DNA from: Prinia subflava
Taxonomy: Eukaryota > Chordata > Aves > Passeriformes > Cisticolidae
DNA: 64,000 nucleotides
Assembly (NCBI RefSeq): GCF_021018805.1
Contig: NC_086258.1
Span: 17,038,192-17,102,191, forward strand
Direction of reading: 5' to 3'
Positions within the stretch are counted from its first letter, which is position 1; the number at the start of each line of letters is the position of its first letter. The position numbers and the translations under genes were made by a program. Below are positions 45,041 to 57,899 of this stretch, piece by piece. Below the pieces are notes generated by a model. The model worked only from the letters and a program-made list of their open reading frames with translations, did not search any database and was not told the origin of the DNA.

Positions 45041-45547
45041 AGCTCAATTAAAGAATGCTAAAGCATCAGATACCATTTCCATCTGTCAGTGCTTAAACAC
45101 AGAAGCCTCAGTAGCTGATTCTCATGAGGTTTTTGGCAGGATCTGATCTAGCAGCAGTAACTTTTCTGTCTGTCTGCAGAACTGACTTGGAAGCCAAGTA
45201 AAAATGGTGAATGAAATTGGTTTTTCATAATTAGTGCTTCTTGAGAAAGCTGGGAAATACATAGATCTGATTTGAACAATCTCAAATGAATCTTGATTTT
45301 ATCTGAATTCACTCTTTTCTCCATTGAAATGCTTTACTGGAAGAGCTCAGCTTCAGAGGATGGCATTGAGGGCTTCATTGCACCCTTGGAGCTGAGTGTG
45401 GCATTCACACTGGGAGTGGGAGGGAGCTGGATACGTGGTGTGGCTGAAACTGCACAGAGGGATGGAAAATCAAACTGCAGATCCACTGGGAGCTGGGTCA
45501 CAACTGAAACAATCACCTCTGCTGTGACTGCAGGGGAAATGAACCCA
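45041..45547. other. Unique non-coding sequence
   Basis: No feature recognised. The first ~100 bp may be further decayed sequence of the old LINE relic. Confidence 0.45.
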
Positions 45548-45806
45548 GAATCCAGAATGGCTGGAGTTGGAAGGGACCTTAAAGATCATCTTGTTCCACC
45601 CTAACACCTCCCACTATCCCAGGGTGATTCAAGCCCTGTCCAGCCTGGGCTTGGACACTTCCAGGGATTCCAGGGGCAGACCCAGCTTCCCTGGGCAGTG
45701 TGTCAGGGCCTCCCCACCCTCACAGGAAAGGATTTCTATCTAGCATCTAATCTAAATCTCTCCTCTTTTCATTTCAAACTGTTCCCCCTTGTCCTCTCAC
45801 TATGTG
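45548..45806 (-). mobile_element. CR1 LINE, 5'-truncated 3' end
   Basis: Plus-strand words GAGTTGGAAGGGACCTTAAA, CAGCCTGGGCTTGGACACTT, CCTGGGCAGTGTGTCAGGGC and CCTTGTCCTCTCACTATGTG are the reverse complement of a CR1 tail and the end of its ORF2. The terminal octamers at 45548 are degraded. Confidence 0.93.
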
Positions 45807-48800
45807 TCTATCACGAGCTGCTCTCTTCCATCCCCAACAGCTCTGGAAATTAACCCAAACTCATCCTGCAAGAGTGTTGGAGGGTTTTCCTTCTCCCACC
45901 TCCCTCTCCCATGGAGCAAGCTTTTGACTAGCAACTGGCAAAAAAATCCACATGTCCAAACAAACATTGAATGCCATCACCCCTGATGCAATGGGACAGG
46001 CAACTCTCCTTGGCAGCTGTCAGCATGTGGTGATATTTCCTCTCTCTAAAGAACCACAAACAACTTTTAGCCAACAAAAGCAAGCCTGGAGTGAGCGCCA
46101 GGCAGAGCCAGACTCACAATCTCATTTCTGGAGCTGCCACCACAGCTCCTGCATGCGAGAGGATTCCTCTTTGCCACTCCAACACGCTGCTCACGAGGCA
46201 GCTGTTGGGATGAAGGATGCTTCCTGCAGAAGGGAGCCTGCCTGCTGGAGGCAGTGGTGCCATATTCTGCCACTGAATTAATCTGCCATGTGACAGGCAG
46301 ACAGAGTGCTGGAATATGCCCAGTGCCCAGAGAATTTGGCTGTCTATCACCAGGGATATTTCCTCTATGAGCAGGGAGAAAAGGAACCGAGTTTATATGC
46401 TAGACAAATACGTATTTGCTAGGCTGTCAGTAAATTATTACTTCAGCCTGAGCTATTACTTTCCCCACTGCTTTTCTTAGCCTCAAAGCACAAGATACAA
46501 TCACAAAGAACAAGACTCTCAGGTGAGACTGTATGAGACTTCCCAGCTGTATGGACATGGATAAATACTGCAGCAAATACTCAAGGTGTCTTCAATTCAG
46601 CCACAGACACTTTTTGTCATGGTAAGTGTTCAGAACATGAAAACAGGTTACAAGGGCCTATTCTCTCTTACAAAACCCTAAATGCTCACCTGAGGGAGAC
46701 TGATTCCTGCATCTGGCATTTGCTTCTCTAAGGCCAGATCCAAAATGACACAGGGAAGAGACTCAGGCAGGAGCTCAGAGGCATTTTGGAGGATGATAAT
46801 TCATTAAGAATCCACTGCAAAACCAGAGATGTATCTGGAAATGGAAAAGACCTCACAAGTTCCCTCACCTTTCCTCTGGCCACCTCAGAATTGATCCCAA
46901 ACCTTCTGTCCACAGAAGGGAAACCTACAAAAGGCATCTCTGTGAACCAAGGGATCCCAAATGTTCTGCTGACCTCTGGGACAGCCCAATCCACCTTTGC
47001 TGCTGCAAGCTGGTGCCTCTCTCAGAGTCAGATTTTCCAAGATCATGGACAAGAAATCAGACAGCAGCAGGTCAGGCTCTTTTCCCACATTCTTCAGGTC
47101 ATCCGTCCCATAGATCCCTGTTACTGACCCTACCTTTGACCCTGTAACCTTGGCCAACTTAACCTTTCTATTATCAGGAGGAAATTGTGATCGGTTTTAT
47201 TATATCTACCTGTCTCAGATTTGTCGTACCCAGAAGGATGACTGTGTTTTCTATGAAGAATTATCTTTATTTTACCATATCACTAAAAGAGAGAAGCATG
47301 CAGGTCCTGAAAGCTGTTCAGCCCAACAACCTCACACTTAATATTTCTCTTTGCTAAAAAAGTGACAGGAGTTACTAAGGCCTTAAATTAGCAAAACTCC
47401 CAAGTATAAATGTAGCTTAAAAATACATGCTTAATTTCCATTTAGATCATGGGAAATTACAGCCCAATCCCAGCAGGCACCTCCAGTTTTTTATATATAT
47501 ACATTTATAGATATATAATTACAGGTTAGTGGAATAAGTACACCTTGAAGCACGTGCCTGAATACGTTGTGAGTCAAAGCTCCAACAACTTCTACACCAA
47601 CCCTGCAGCAAAACTCCACAGCATCATTGGAAACACCACCAGCAGCGAGCACATCCCAATAAAATACAATTTTAATGCCAGGAAGCGTCCTGTGTTATCC
47701 AACCTAACCAAAGCACCAGTGGCTGCTGCATGACAAGACCTGTATTTGATCTTGCCTTTACACAGAACACCAGCTCATAAAACGAGCTGGGAAACACATT
47801 TAACCAACAACCCACGAGTTACTTTCAGCAGCCTCACCGATGTCAGCGCACGCGATAAAATTAGCCCGCTGGAGTCTGTGATTTTGGCGTGATTATCTGC
47901 TAATTATGCTCTGTAAGCTGAGAGGGGTGGGCTTAGCAGCTCGCCGGGGGCTGCTGGCTGCCTGTCTTCCCACAAAATTTGCTCACAAGGCATCTAAAAA
48001 TAACTTCATAGACAAATCTTCCTCCGGAGGGAGAGGCAGGGCAAAACAAAAGAGTGTAGACAGCTTAACCTCTTCATGCCCAAATACCACAAGTGCAGTG
48101 AGGTAAGCAATGCCCACATTAGCAGAACAAAATCCTTTGGCAGCTTTGCATCAAGGACCCAAGGCCTAAACCCTGCTGTTTTCCTCATTTCCTCCAAATT
48201 CAGTTTCCTGCATCCTCACATCTGTATCCTCCCCCTGGCCCTGTGGTGTCCCACACGTGGTCTTTGCCTCTGTGCCATGAGCTGGATGCTTTCAGCCCCA
48301 CGTGGAGCTTTAGGGCTCTGCTACAACACACCTGAGAGCTGAGAATGCCCGGGTCTCCTGCCCAGAGGGGACAGGGTGTCCTGTCCTGATGGCAGCACAG
48401 GCTCTATGCTCACTCAGAAAACACGAGAGGCTTGCCCAGCAGCTTTCCCTTCTCTGCCCTGCCTCTACTCCCCCAGCATCAGCTGCTGACTTCCACCCAG
48501 CTCTTATTTTATGCACATCCATCCCAATTCTTTTCAAAGGCTGGGAGTTATCTCTGTCCTGGAGTACACGGGGGAAAATATGATGATGTTTATTGTCACG
48601 GGCACATAACACACGATCATTTTCCCTGGCTCTCCTGATGGAGCAAATCTATCAGAAGACTGAAATAAGCTAAGTGGATGAAACACAAGCAAAATTTTAT
48701 CCACTAAGCAATTCTATTAGGTTACAGACCAAAGGAGGTTATTGATTCAAAGAGCACAGTGTGAGGGACTAAATACTTATGATCATCAAAGCCCCACTGC

Positions 48801-50880
48801 AGTCAATTACTGCTCGCAGCCAGTGACTGGAGCTGCACGTCAGGAAAGGATGTGTTGTTCCAACAGCAGTGATTTGGTGGAAAATGTGCTGTTAGTGCTA
48901 AATGTGATAGAGCAAATATAAGGACTAGAGACAAACGGTTGTACAGGGGATGTTTAAGCTCATTGACAAACTAGTTATGCTGCTGGTGAAAAGCAAGCCA
49001 GGAAGAGGCACGGAAACTCAAACATAGGCTGCACACAGCACTGGCCTTTATACAAAGTCAAATTCCCACTTTTTAACACAAAATTCATAGGAGACCAAGC
49101 TTACCCACTTCTTAGTCATGTTTATTATTGCAAGGTCATCTCCATATTCAGCCTGATGAATTTTTATTTTAGTCCAACAGTAATAATAACAGCTGATAGG
49201 GCTGAAGTCTCCCTGACACAGCAGGTGGGTGACATCCACAAACAATACACAGGTAGAAGCAGAATTACAAGGAGTAAAATACTATCAGCTTCCAAAAGAT
49301 AAAAGCTACTCCAGAGAAGCAGTGTTAGAGGTAAATGCTGGAGCTAAACCTCGACAAGGATCCTAAATTTTAAAAAACCCTTCATACTGCCATGAAGACA
49401 AGATGCATTTCTTTAAAGGCTTCATTTTTGGAGGTTGCTGAAAAGGAAATGAAGACATTTGCACATCTTGTTCCCCCCGTCTGTCTTTTAAGCCAGAATG
49501 AAGACATGAGCCAGGCCTATTATGTGTTGAACAAAAAAAAATACACTTGCACGTCTCCTGATGTTTGCCCATCATTATGTTTCCACTCCTAGATAAGGCT
49601 AAGCTCCAAAAGAACCTCAGCTCTGCTGAGGGAAATGCACAATATTGCTGGCAGGATTGAAGGACCGCTTCCCTTTTTCCTCAATAATCCCCCCTCTCTG
49701 TATAGCTCCTCTGTGGATAGATTAAATCATTTTTTTAAAGCCAGTTTTTCTTCCAGTAGTGTCACCACTGTTTTCCACTAGAAGCAAATGCACATAAGCA
49801 CGAGTTCCATGAGTTCAAGCTGATTTAACAAATCCTCCTGTTCTCCAATCCCATTATTCCTCAGCCAGGCTGGCTAACATCAGCTTCCAGGAGTCACAAG
49901 AAGTTGCCCCCTCCCCACAGTGTGGCACCCACCAGGAGCTTTGTTTTCAAAGTGTGTGGTTTGTATTCTTTTTAATCCTCAGCTGCTAAAAATGAATTGA
50001 GGAACTGGGACAGCTGCTGGAGGCTGTGGTGAGGTGGTGATTTAGGAGGGTTTATGAAGCCAGGCACCCTGCCTTTTACAGAAAACATGGTATTCCACAG
50101 AGACATTTAAAATAATGGGCTAGGATAGAACACAGCTCTGATATTTCCTCACATAAATTGTTTTCCTTCACCCTTTTTTCGTTCTATTGGCTGATGCCAA
50201 GGATTAAAAGTGTCAGTATGGGGAAATCATGCAGACAAACCCTCAAGAAACCAATTTCACCCAACCTGCAGATCAACAGGCCTTATTCTGTGAGCTGAGA
50301 GACAGAAAGCAGTGGGTGCTCCGTGACTTGAGCTGTTTGCAACACAAAACGTCACAAAGGAAGAGCCAGCTTCTGTGATTGATATGGGATTGATTTGGGG
50401 GTTATTGGTGCTCAGTTCTTCCCCAGCCAGCTGGTCTGGGGCAGGGTGAGGGCTGCTGTGTGTGGGCAGTCCAGCGTGGACACTCAGAGCCACACAAAGC
50501 CAGCCTGTGTCCTCCTGGACACTTTCCTGCCCAGCTCCAGTTATGCATTTTCATCTCCTCACAGGGGAGCAGTGGCACAATTTGTGCTATCACACACATC
50601 TTGCATGGATGGACATAAATCTGCCCCAGGAGCCTGAACAGGAGTTAATTCTCAGTGCAAGCATCCCACTGGGAAAGGAAAACCCCTGGTGCACACAGTG
50701 GAGCTGCACCTGCACCTGCAGCTCCCCCAGCCCTGCAGAGCTTCCTCTGTGCACCCTGCTGCCCAGCAGAATTCCAGCAGACAGAATTCTGTGCCGTGCC
50801 CAAGAGGAGGAGAGGACAAGGCACCATCACCTCACTGCTCTCTTGCTTGCAGGTTTTGCAGTGGGCATCACCTACTAATT
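45807..50880. other. Unique non-coding sequence
   Basis: AT-rich, repeat-free patches near 46380-46480, 47866-47930 and 48620-48850 look like possible conserved non-coding DNA by composition only. An ATG-initiated frame at 47906-48102 runs into a strong donor-like GAG|GTAAGC and is treated as a weak finding. Nothing can be firmly annotated. Confidence 0.45.
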
Positions 50881-50919
50881 CTCTCTCTCTCTCTCTCAAA
50901 AAAACAAACAAAAAAAAAA
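50881..50919. repeat. (CT)n followed by A-rich run
   Basis: Seventeen bases of perfect CT repeat are followed by AAAAAAACAAACAAAAAAAA. Simple sequence. Confidence 0.95.
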
Positions 50920-52774
50920 GGCTTAAAAGCCAGGGTTGTAAAGGCTTTGTGGGGTACAAAAGTACAAAACACATCAGGCCACGGGTTCTTTAAAACCATC
51001 CATTTTCTGCCCAGTGGAGGGGTGTGAGTGCTGAATCACAGACACTGCAAATTAGAAAAACAACACATTTTGTTGAGAGCAAAATGTTTAATCTGAATGC
51101 TTGATCAGAACCAGCCCAGGTTTAATTGAAGGGTTCCCACACTCTTCAAGAAGCTCTAGATTTAGAGCAAAGCTATCCTGCATGGGCTGGATGTTCTTAC
51201 CACAGTATAAAACATCCTGAGGTCTGAGTAAGACTCACGAAGGACTTTCTGAAGTGCAGGACACCTCCAGTCACACCTGGGGCTGCCCATGAAGTCCATG
51301 CCCACACCTGAGACTGGCAGGCAGTCACTGAAACTGAATTTATCACAGCCTGGTACTCTAAGAAAGGTCACCCTCCCCAAAACCCCCAAGGTTCAAGATT
51401 AATTTTGTATCATAAATACTTTGTTCACACATTCAGAATAGATCAAATTAAATAGGAACTGAATGTTTAAGGAACTCTATAAAAATTCTTCCCATGGGAG
51501 AGTGGGAGATCAGGATAAAGGAGACAACTTGGAGAATCCTTCATTAACCCCTAGCATGGTTCTGGGTCCCAGCTGGTTTGGTATTACCCCTTTCCACATC
51601 AGCACGTGTTTCCTGCCACAGCCTGGCTGAGCACAATGTGCATGACACCTCCTGTCACCACCAAAGCATTCCTCAGCCACATTTCAGGAGTCTGCAGCGT
51701 GCCAAGTCAATTGTCCTCCTGCTGGCAATTTCACAGCATCTAGACCATGGACTGCACCTGATTTTCTCCATGGTTTCACCCACCCATCAATATCCAAAGT
51801 CCTTCTTCCCTCAAAATGAGTGTTTCATTTTATTTAAAAAGACAAAATCAACCTACTGATGGTTTGGTACCAATTCCACAGAGCGATCCACTACGTGTAT
51901 AAATTTATACTTGCATTAATCAATACTTACTCATAGATGAAATGAAGGAGCAGCTGTCTGGGCACATATGTTTAGCATCAGTTCATGACTATAAGCTAAA
52001 TATACCTCCCATGGCTCCCAAAACCTCAGACAAAGAGCTGCTGTTCACTTGAGATGCACAGCCAGGGTCAGGTAAGGGTTATGAGTTATCCCTATCTCAA
52101 GGTTACTTACACAGAACATAAACTCCAGGATCAAGTTGCAGAGTCAGCAGCAATTGCTCACTCAAAGTCAATCACCTTCAGCAGAGTCCAAGCAAAAGCA
52201 GAGGCCTTTGGGTCTGCCCAGCTTCCAGGAGTGAACTTTGCTGTTATCAGCTTTCCTTCTCCAGGGAGCCTCCTTGGATGTCAGGGCTCCTGCTGCCAGC
52301 CCTGTGCAGCAGGTTCCAAGCAGCATCACTGTTAACATTTCTTGGCATGTTTTGGAGCCACTTCAAACTCAGCAGAGCAGGAGAAATGAGGTGAGGTGGG
52401 ATGAGAGGTGTCAGAGGGCTGTGACTGCCCAGACATGGAGCAAGCTGCTATTCCACCCCACTGTCCAAGGGAGCTCTGGGGCTCAAGGATCACAGTCCCA
52501 CTGCTCTGGTACACTCTCATTTAAAAACCTGCATGCCACAAGGTGTGCTCAGCTCATCCTTCAGCCCAAAGGTTGGGTAATGCAGAATGATGTTGGCTTT
52601 CTGAAGGACAGCCAGGAAACCCAACAGACCAAGCTGTCTGTGATTTTCACGTGTATTTAAGAAAATACATGGGTTAATAATCAGGTATGATAAAAGGATA
52701 AAAAGGCATGAACCACTGTTACATCTTAAATCTGTGCACTCAGTGAGGCAAATACTGAGATTTCAACTTGCAAT
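50920..52774. other. Unique non-coding sequence
   Basis: A perfect 14-bp palindrome GTATAAATTTATAC lies at 51897-51910. No repeat family or coding exon was recognised. Confidence 0.5.
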
Positions 52775-52810
52775 TCCAATTCAAACACAAGGATTTGTGT
52801 TTGAATTGGA
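52775..52810. repeat. Perfect 16-bp-arm hairpin with GGAT tetraloop
   Basis: TCCAATTCAAACACAA (52775-52790) is the exact reverse complement of 52795-52810, separated only by GGAT. Beyond the arms one mismatch is followed by two more pairs. A perfect stem this long with a 4-nt loop is not expected by chance in 64 kb. It is too short for a normal miRNA precursor; a template-switch inverted duplication is the likeliest origin. Confidence 0.95.
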
Positions 52811-53178
52811 TTTCCTTCCCCTTAGGAATATCCACCAAGATCTGGCTTGCTTTTAAGGCATTTCTTCTGAAGTTCATGCTTGAATGCACTGTCCAGATTC
52901 ACAGTTCAAGCATCTGATGGGCTGCTCAGTATTTTGAAGATGATAATCCACCTTAAAATTGAAGAGCCAAACTGCTCACACCCTCACAAGAGAGCAAAGC
53001 ACACATTTGGAAGAAGCCCCATCCCCATCTGCCTGCAGACTGCTCTTAGCAGCATGAAGCCTTGATGAATTCCTAGCCTGCTCCACAGGAGAGTTGCAAG
53101 GCTCAGGTGTGCATTATCTGCAAAGTGCTCTGAAATTCCTCTATCGAAGCTTTAAATAAATACCAAGTATTGTTGTAT
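52811..53178. other. Unique non-coding sequence
   Basis: Nothing recognised between the hairpin and the next CR1 tail. Confidence 0.5.
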
Positions 53179-53343
53179 TACTGGCACAGATTCCCCAGAG
53201 GGGTTGTGGGTGCCCTGGGAAGAGCCAGGACCAGGGTGGATGGGACTCTGAGGAAGAGGAAGCTGTCCCTGCTCGCTGCAAGGGAACTGGAACAAGATGA
53301 CCTTCAAGGTCTCCTCCAACACAAACTGCTCTGGGATTCCATG
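53179..53343 (+). mobile_element. CR1 LINE 3' end with internal deletion
   Basis: GGCACAGATTCCCCAGAGGG, GCTGTCCCTGCTCGCTGCAA and GAACAAGATGACCTTCAAGG followed by TCTCCTCCAACACAAACTG match the sense CR1 tail. The part that would encode the PSLEVFK segment is shortened by a deletion, and the terminal octamer is reduced to TGGGATTCCA. Confidence 0.88.
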
Positions 53344-55255
53344 GTGCTTTCCTTTGCAGCAGCTCTCTTGTTAGAGGGTAGAAATGAGCAAAGACACAGA
53401 CTCCTTGTTTATCACAGCATGAAAAGGGTCCTGGTTTATTCCTCTGTACAGCTCACCCATCCTGACTCCAACCATTCCCTGACTCTGGCTGCACCCAGCT
53501 CCTGCTGTAGTTTCCCTTGCAGCCTCTGAGGGCTGGTTATTTCCTGCTGAACTCTGGCTGCAGATATTAGTGTGCAGACTCTTCTCCTACACCTTCCCTC
53601 TGCTCTCAGCTGGGCTGTGGGATTCTCCATATCCCACATTTTCTGTGTCAAAGGGAGAAACCGTTTCTCCCTTACTAGATTACTCTGCTTAAATGAACAC
53701 TCATCAGCTTTCATGTGGGTGTAGGACCTGCTCAACAGCATCCCTGCTGCTCCAGCAGCCTGGAGCACCCCCAGCTGTCCCTGGCTCCCTCCCAGTGCCA
53801 GGAGCACGGAAGGGGAGCAGCTCCTGCTAATGCAGAGTTTCATCCTGCATGGAAAACAAAAGCTTGGAGCCCCTGCACCAAATCCTGCACCTGCCAAAGG
53901 CTTTGTGCCCCCAGCCTGAGGAGCACATCCCAGCAAAGGCTGGAGCAGCCTTCACCTGCCCCACGTATTGCATTTCCCTTTTATTCTGTCCCTCCCTTTT
54001 TCACAGTGGTAGGTGGGAAAACAGAAGAAAAAAAATCTCACATTGACATCAGAAGCCATCAATCATCTGCTAAAAACAGATGAATAATAGAACAAAAAGG
54101 AGAAAAAGAGAGAGACAAGGGTCAAGGCTGGTCCTTCAGTATGAAAATGCCTGTCCTGGTGAAATATACTGTAAATTAGTCTGAGACAAGGGAATTGGGA
54201 GCCAGCAGGATCTCCAAAGCTCACTTAATATCAACTGCAGAAACATTACACTAATGGATTTTTAAATATGATTTACAGGATGCTCTATCTGGGAGCATCG
54301 AGTGGATGGAGGGGAATGAAGAGCTGAGGCATGAGGGATGTGCTTTGGGAGGGCAGGTGCTGCCTCCCTGCTGCAGGAGGAAAGTTGGGTGGCAAAGAAA
54401 GAGAAGCATTTGGAGGGCAGCACAGATGGAAGGGGGGTAGTGGCCAGCCCCACACTTTGGAAATGCCACTCCAAGTACCCAACCGGCAAATCAGAGCAGA
54501 GGGGATTTGGGCACATGCTTCCCACAGTTGAACACAGTTTGAATATTTGGAAACCTGCACCCCATGGAGCTTTAATGGCCTGGGCCTCACACACAGACTA
54601 ACTTCAAGGGACAATGTCCTAAACTTCTTTTGGGGTGTATGAAGTTGAACCACAGACACAGACATATTTATGCAGGGATGCAATCGTGCATGAAGTCCCT
54701 GAAAAAAAAAAACAAACCAGCTTTTCTCCAGGACAAAACCTCCTAAATACATCAAACATCTCTATCAGGATGAGTCTCAAACGGTTCAAAGGGGGAAGAC
54801 AAAGCCCATCTGCAGACCCCTTTGAAAATGCCTCTGCATAGGCTGAATCCCCTCACAGGGATGGAGGAAAATCCCCCCCCAGCAGCACAGGGAGTTCCTT
54901 CATCAGCATTGGCAGAGATTTCTGGGTGGAGAGCAAAGAAGCTGCTGCTACCCACGACAAGAGCCCAGCCCTTGGTGATACAGGACTTGTCAGCAGAGCA
55001 GTGCAGAGCGAGGGTGTCCAGCCCTCTGTCCCCCCGTGCTGGGGACAAACCAGTGGCTCTGACTGGGGAGGGACAGACCCAGCAAAGCACTTGAGCCCAC
55101 ACTTCATTTTCAGTATGTCAGGAGCTGCCCCTGGCCAGCAAAGCACTTACACCTGGGAAGAAGAGGAGACTGGCAAGGGTTTGGATTTAAACACTGACCA
55201 ACATGGGCAGGGTGCTGTCATTCCAGTAATTTTCTCCGGCCCAGACTTCTTTTTT
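53344..55255. other. Unique non-coding sequence
   Basis: A near-perfect 23-bp palindrome (arms AAGGGAGAAAC/GTTTCTCCCTT around one base) lies at 53651-53673. Overlapping open frames of 110-166 codons on both strands show no domain. The patch 54140-54280 is AT-rich and repeat-free. Confidence 0.45.
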
Positions 55256-55880
55256 TAATAGTTCATTTTTTTAATTAAAATGTGCTTCTAGAGAGAAAAT
55301 AAATGCTTGCTCATCTTCATGCTCTGTTTCTAATCTGGGTCGATTAAGAGGGTAACCAAATAAAACAAACACAAATAACACCTCTGTAACAATCTCCTGT
55401 AGAATCATCGTGTGCTTCTGACAATGTATTTCAAATTATTAACAACTCTTAGCAGCTCTATTCATCATCATCTTCAGTGTCAAGATGCTTGAAGAGTCAA
55501 GCGAGCTTTTAATGAGCCCTCAGATTGAAAGAGGAAAGGAAATATAAACCCAGTGCATAGTGCTTTAATGATCACCTAATTCCTTTTATTGTATCTCCTG
55601 TTATGATTTATGAATTAGGCAGAAAGAGCAGAGACATTTGAAAAACACTCGTGTACACAATATCCAGAAGAAGACAAACTTGCATTTATATAGATTGACT
55701 ACATATGTCTGGATTTTATATATAACACTGGAGATTGGTGCTGACGTTTGTTTTTCCTTATAAGCCCAAGATGTTCTCACTGCACAAGTCGCTCTGTAAT
55801 TATGGATTTGTCATATTGATTTAAACTCCTACAGCCCACGGGCTCGCCCGCTCGCTTTGGTGTTTCATACCAACACAAAG
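55256..55880. promoter_or_regulatory. Candidate conserved non-coding element block
   Basis: About 600 bp is AT-rich, free of recognisable repeats and microsatellites, and dense in ATTA/TAAT, TTTATT and ATTTATG words, with a CpG-bearing end (CCCACGGGCTCGCCCGCTCG near 55837). This texture is typical of vertebrate developmental enhancers conserved between distant species. I infer it only from composition; no alignment was possible. Confidence 0.3.
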
Positions 55881-57899
55881 AAAACAGCTCAGAAAGGTGG
55901 TCCTTTGGCTCTGGGGGTATTAATGAGCTGTTCCTTACGGGCTCTGCCTCTCTCCCTCACTGACCCCAGCTCACACCCCCCAGTGAAATGACTTCCATCT
56001 GTTGGCAGCACAGGGGACAGGAGGTGCTGGACGTTCCACAAATGCAGGTGACCCCCGTGACCCTCTCAGTGCAGGCACTTAAAACCTGCTCTCACTTTTT
56101 ATTTACCCTGCAGCCATATCCCTGCATGAATAAAGGGGAACAATTTCCTTTCTGCAGCCATGAGTACCCTCAGGTGGGTGGATATTCCCTGCAGATGCCT
56201 GTTGCAGGGTTTGAGGAGTGATTGGTGATTTCTCAGTGTCCTTCTGGAGACCCTGCAAAGAGCCTGGAGCTGCAGTGCAGCACCACGCTGGGCTCTGTAA
56301 CACCAGGAATCCATCACAGGGAATGGAACAAAGAGTCAAAGCCTCAGCCTGACACACTTCTGAAATAAAACCTTCCCTTTGTGAAGAATGGCAGAGACTG
56401 GAGCTCTGTGTGATGATACAGGGAATGGAGGTGTGGTGTTGGACCCTGCAGGGCAGTGGGTGGAGGGCAGGGAGAAGCCCAGGGGTGTGTGTGTGCTGTG
56501 GCCACCACTTGTCCACAAAGCTGATCCCTTGGCCACCCTCAGGTGGTGTCTGCTGTCAGCTTGCAGATGAGACATGAAATTGCCTCTCATCCCCAAGATC
56601 CAACAAACTGAACCCAGTTTTTACATCACTATGGAAGCTACATATCTGTCATGTTTATCCAATGGCCTGGAAGTGACAGCAAATGTCCTTTCACCTTCAC
56701 CTTCCAAATGCCAACTCCAGCAGAACTGTCCAGAATGGTTTGTTCCTTTCCCACCAAGCACTGTAATTCCTCCAAAATTCAGCCCAGCACCTCCATAAGT
56801 TGTACTCTTCTTATCAGGAAGAACCTGCTCACCACTAAAATTTGTTATAGCTTCAAGCCTAAAGGAACACTTTGAAGTGTTTTATGTGGGTGATTTTTAT
56901 CTGTGCCCTGCTCTGGTACCTGGCAATGAGGGAGGCATTTCCCACCCCTTCCATTCCTTCTGTTTTACCAGAGTCTTTTCACAGCTCTCAGATTTGTCAC
57001 TGCAAATATTCCCTGAAAGCAGTAAAATATAAATAAAAATACAGGCTTTGCTGATTGTGCAGGAATCAAACACCACCTGAAACACCCCTGAAGTAACAGG
57101 TGCATCTAGAAAAGCCACCCCAAAATGGAGCTCTTTGAGACAGCTGGATGGAGTTTGGACATGATCCCTTGGAAAGCACCAAGGAAAATCAGTAGGACTG
57201 TTCAAAGTGATCAGTTATCCTGGCATTGCTCTCATGTGAAAAATCTGGAAAGATATATTGATGCCTGGTAATCAGCCAATTCAATGAAATTCTGTTCAAG
57301 AGAAGAGGCACACGGAGTATTGTAACTATCCCAGCATCCCTCTGATGGTCAAGCATAATTCAAGACATGTGAAGTAAATGATAGAAGCAAAATTAATGCC
57401 ACCATCAGCTGGTTCCTGAGATGAAAAAGACACCTATGAGGAAATTAAAACCATCCTTCACATCACTGACAAAACAGAGTTTCAGCAGCCATTGGTTGTG
57501 CTTTCTACAGGCTGCCCAAAGCATCCAATACATCCCTCTCTGTCATTAGATAAAGGAACTCCAGAGCATCTCACCAAATTCACTGTGATTTTATCATAAA
57601 CAGAGCCCATCCCCAGGAAAAGCAGCAGTGAAGTGGGTTTGTGCAGGGTGGAAGTGACACACACATTCTGCCACCGAGCCTCTGCAGCAAATTTATCCTA
57701 CAGCAACCCTGGATAAAGTGGAAGCAGCTGGTGATTGCCCTGGCAGACACCTATTAACCTACATCATACACAGCAATGACAGCCATAGCTCATTGCTACA
57801 AGCCTCAGGAGGACCAGTGGTAGTGTCCAAAAAAAAAAAAAAGAGTCAAAAAAAAAGGCTTTTGATGAGTATGGGCTACCCTCAAGCATGGTGAGAACA
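55881..57899. other. Unique non-coding sequence
   Basis: An A-rich run lies at about 57828-57857. Part of 57230-57899 may be upstream sequence of the decayed RTE-like LINE that follows, but no reverse-transcriptase motif could be read there. Confidence 0.45.
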
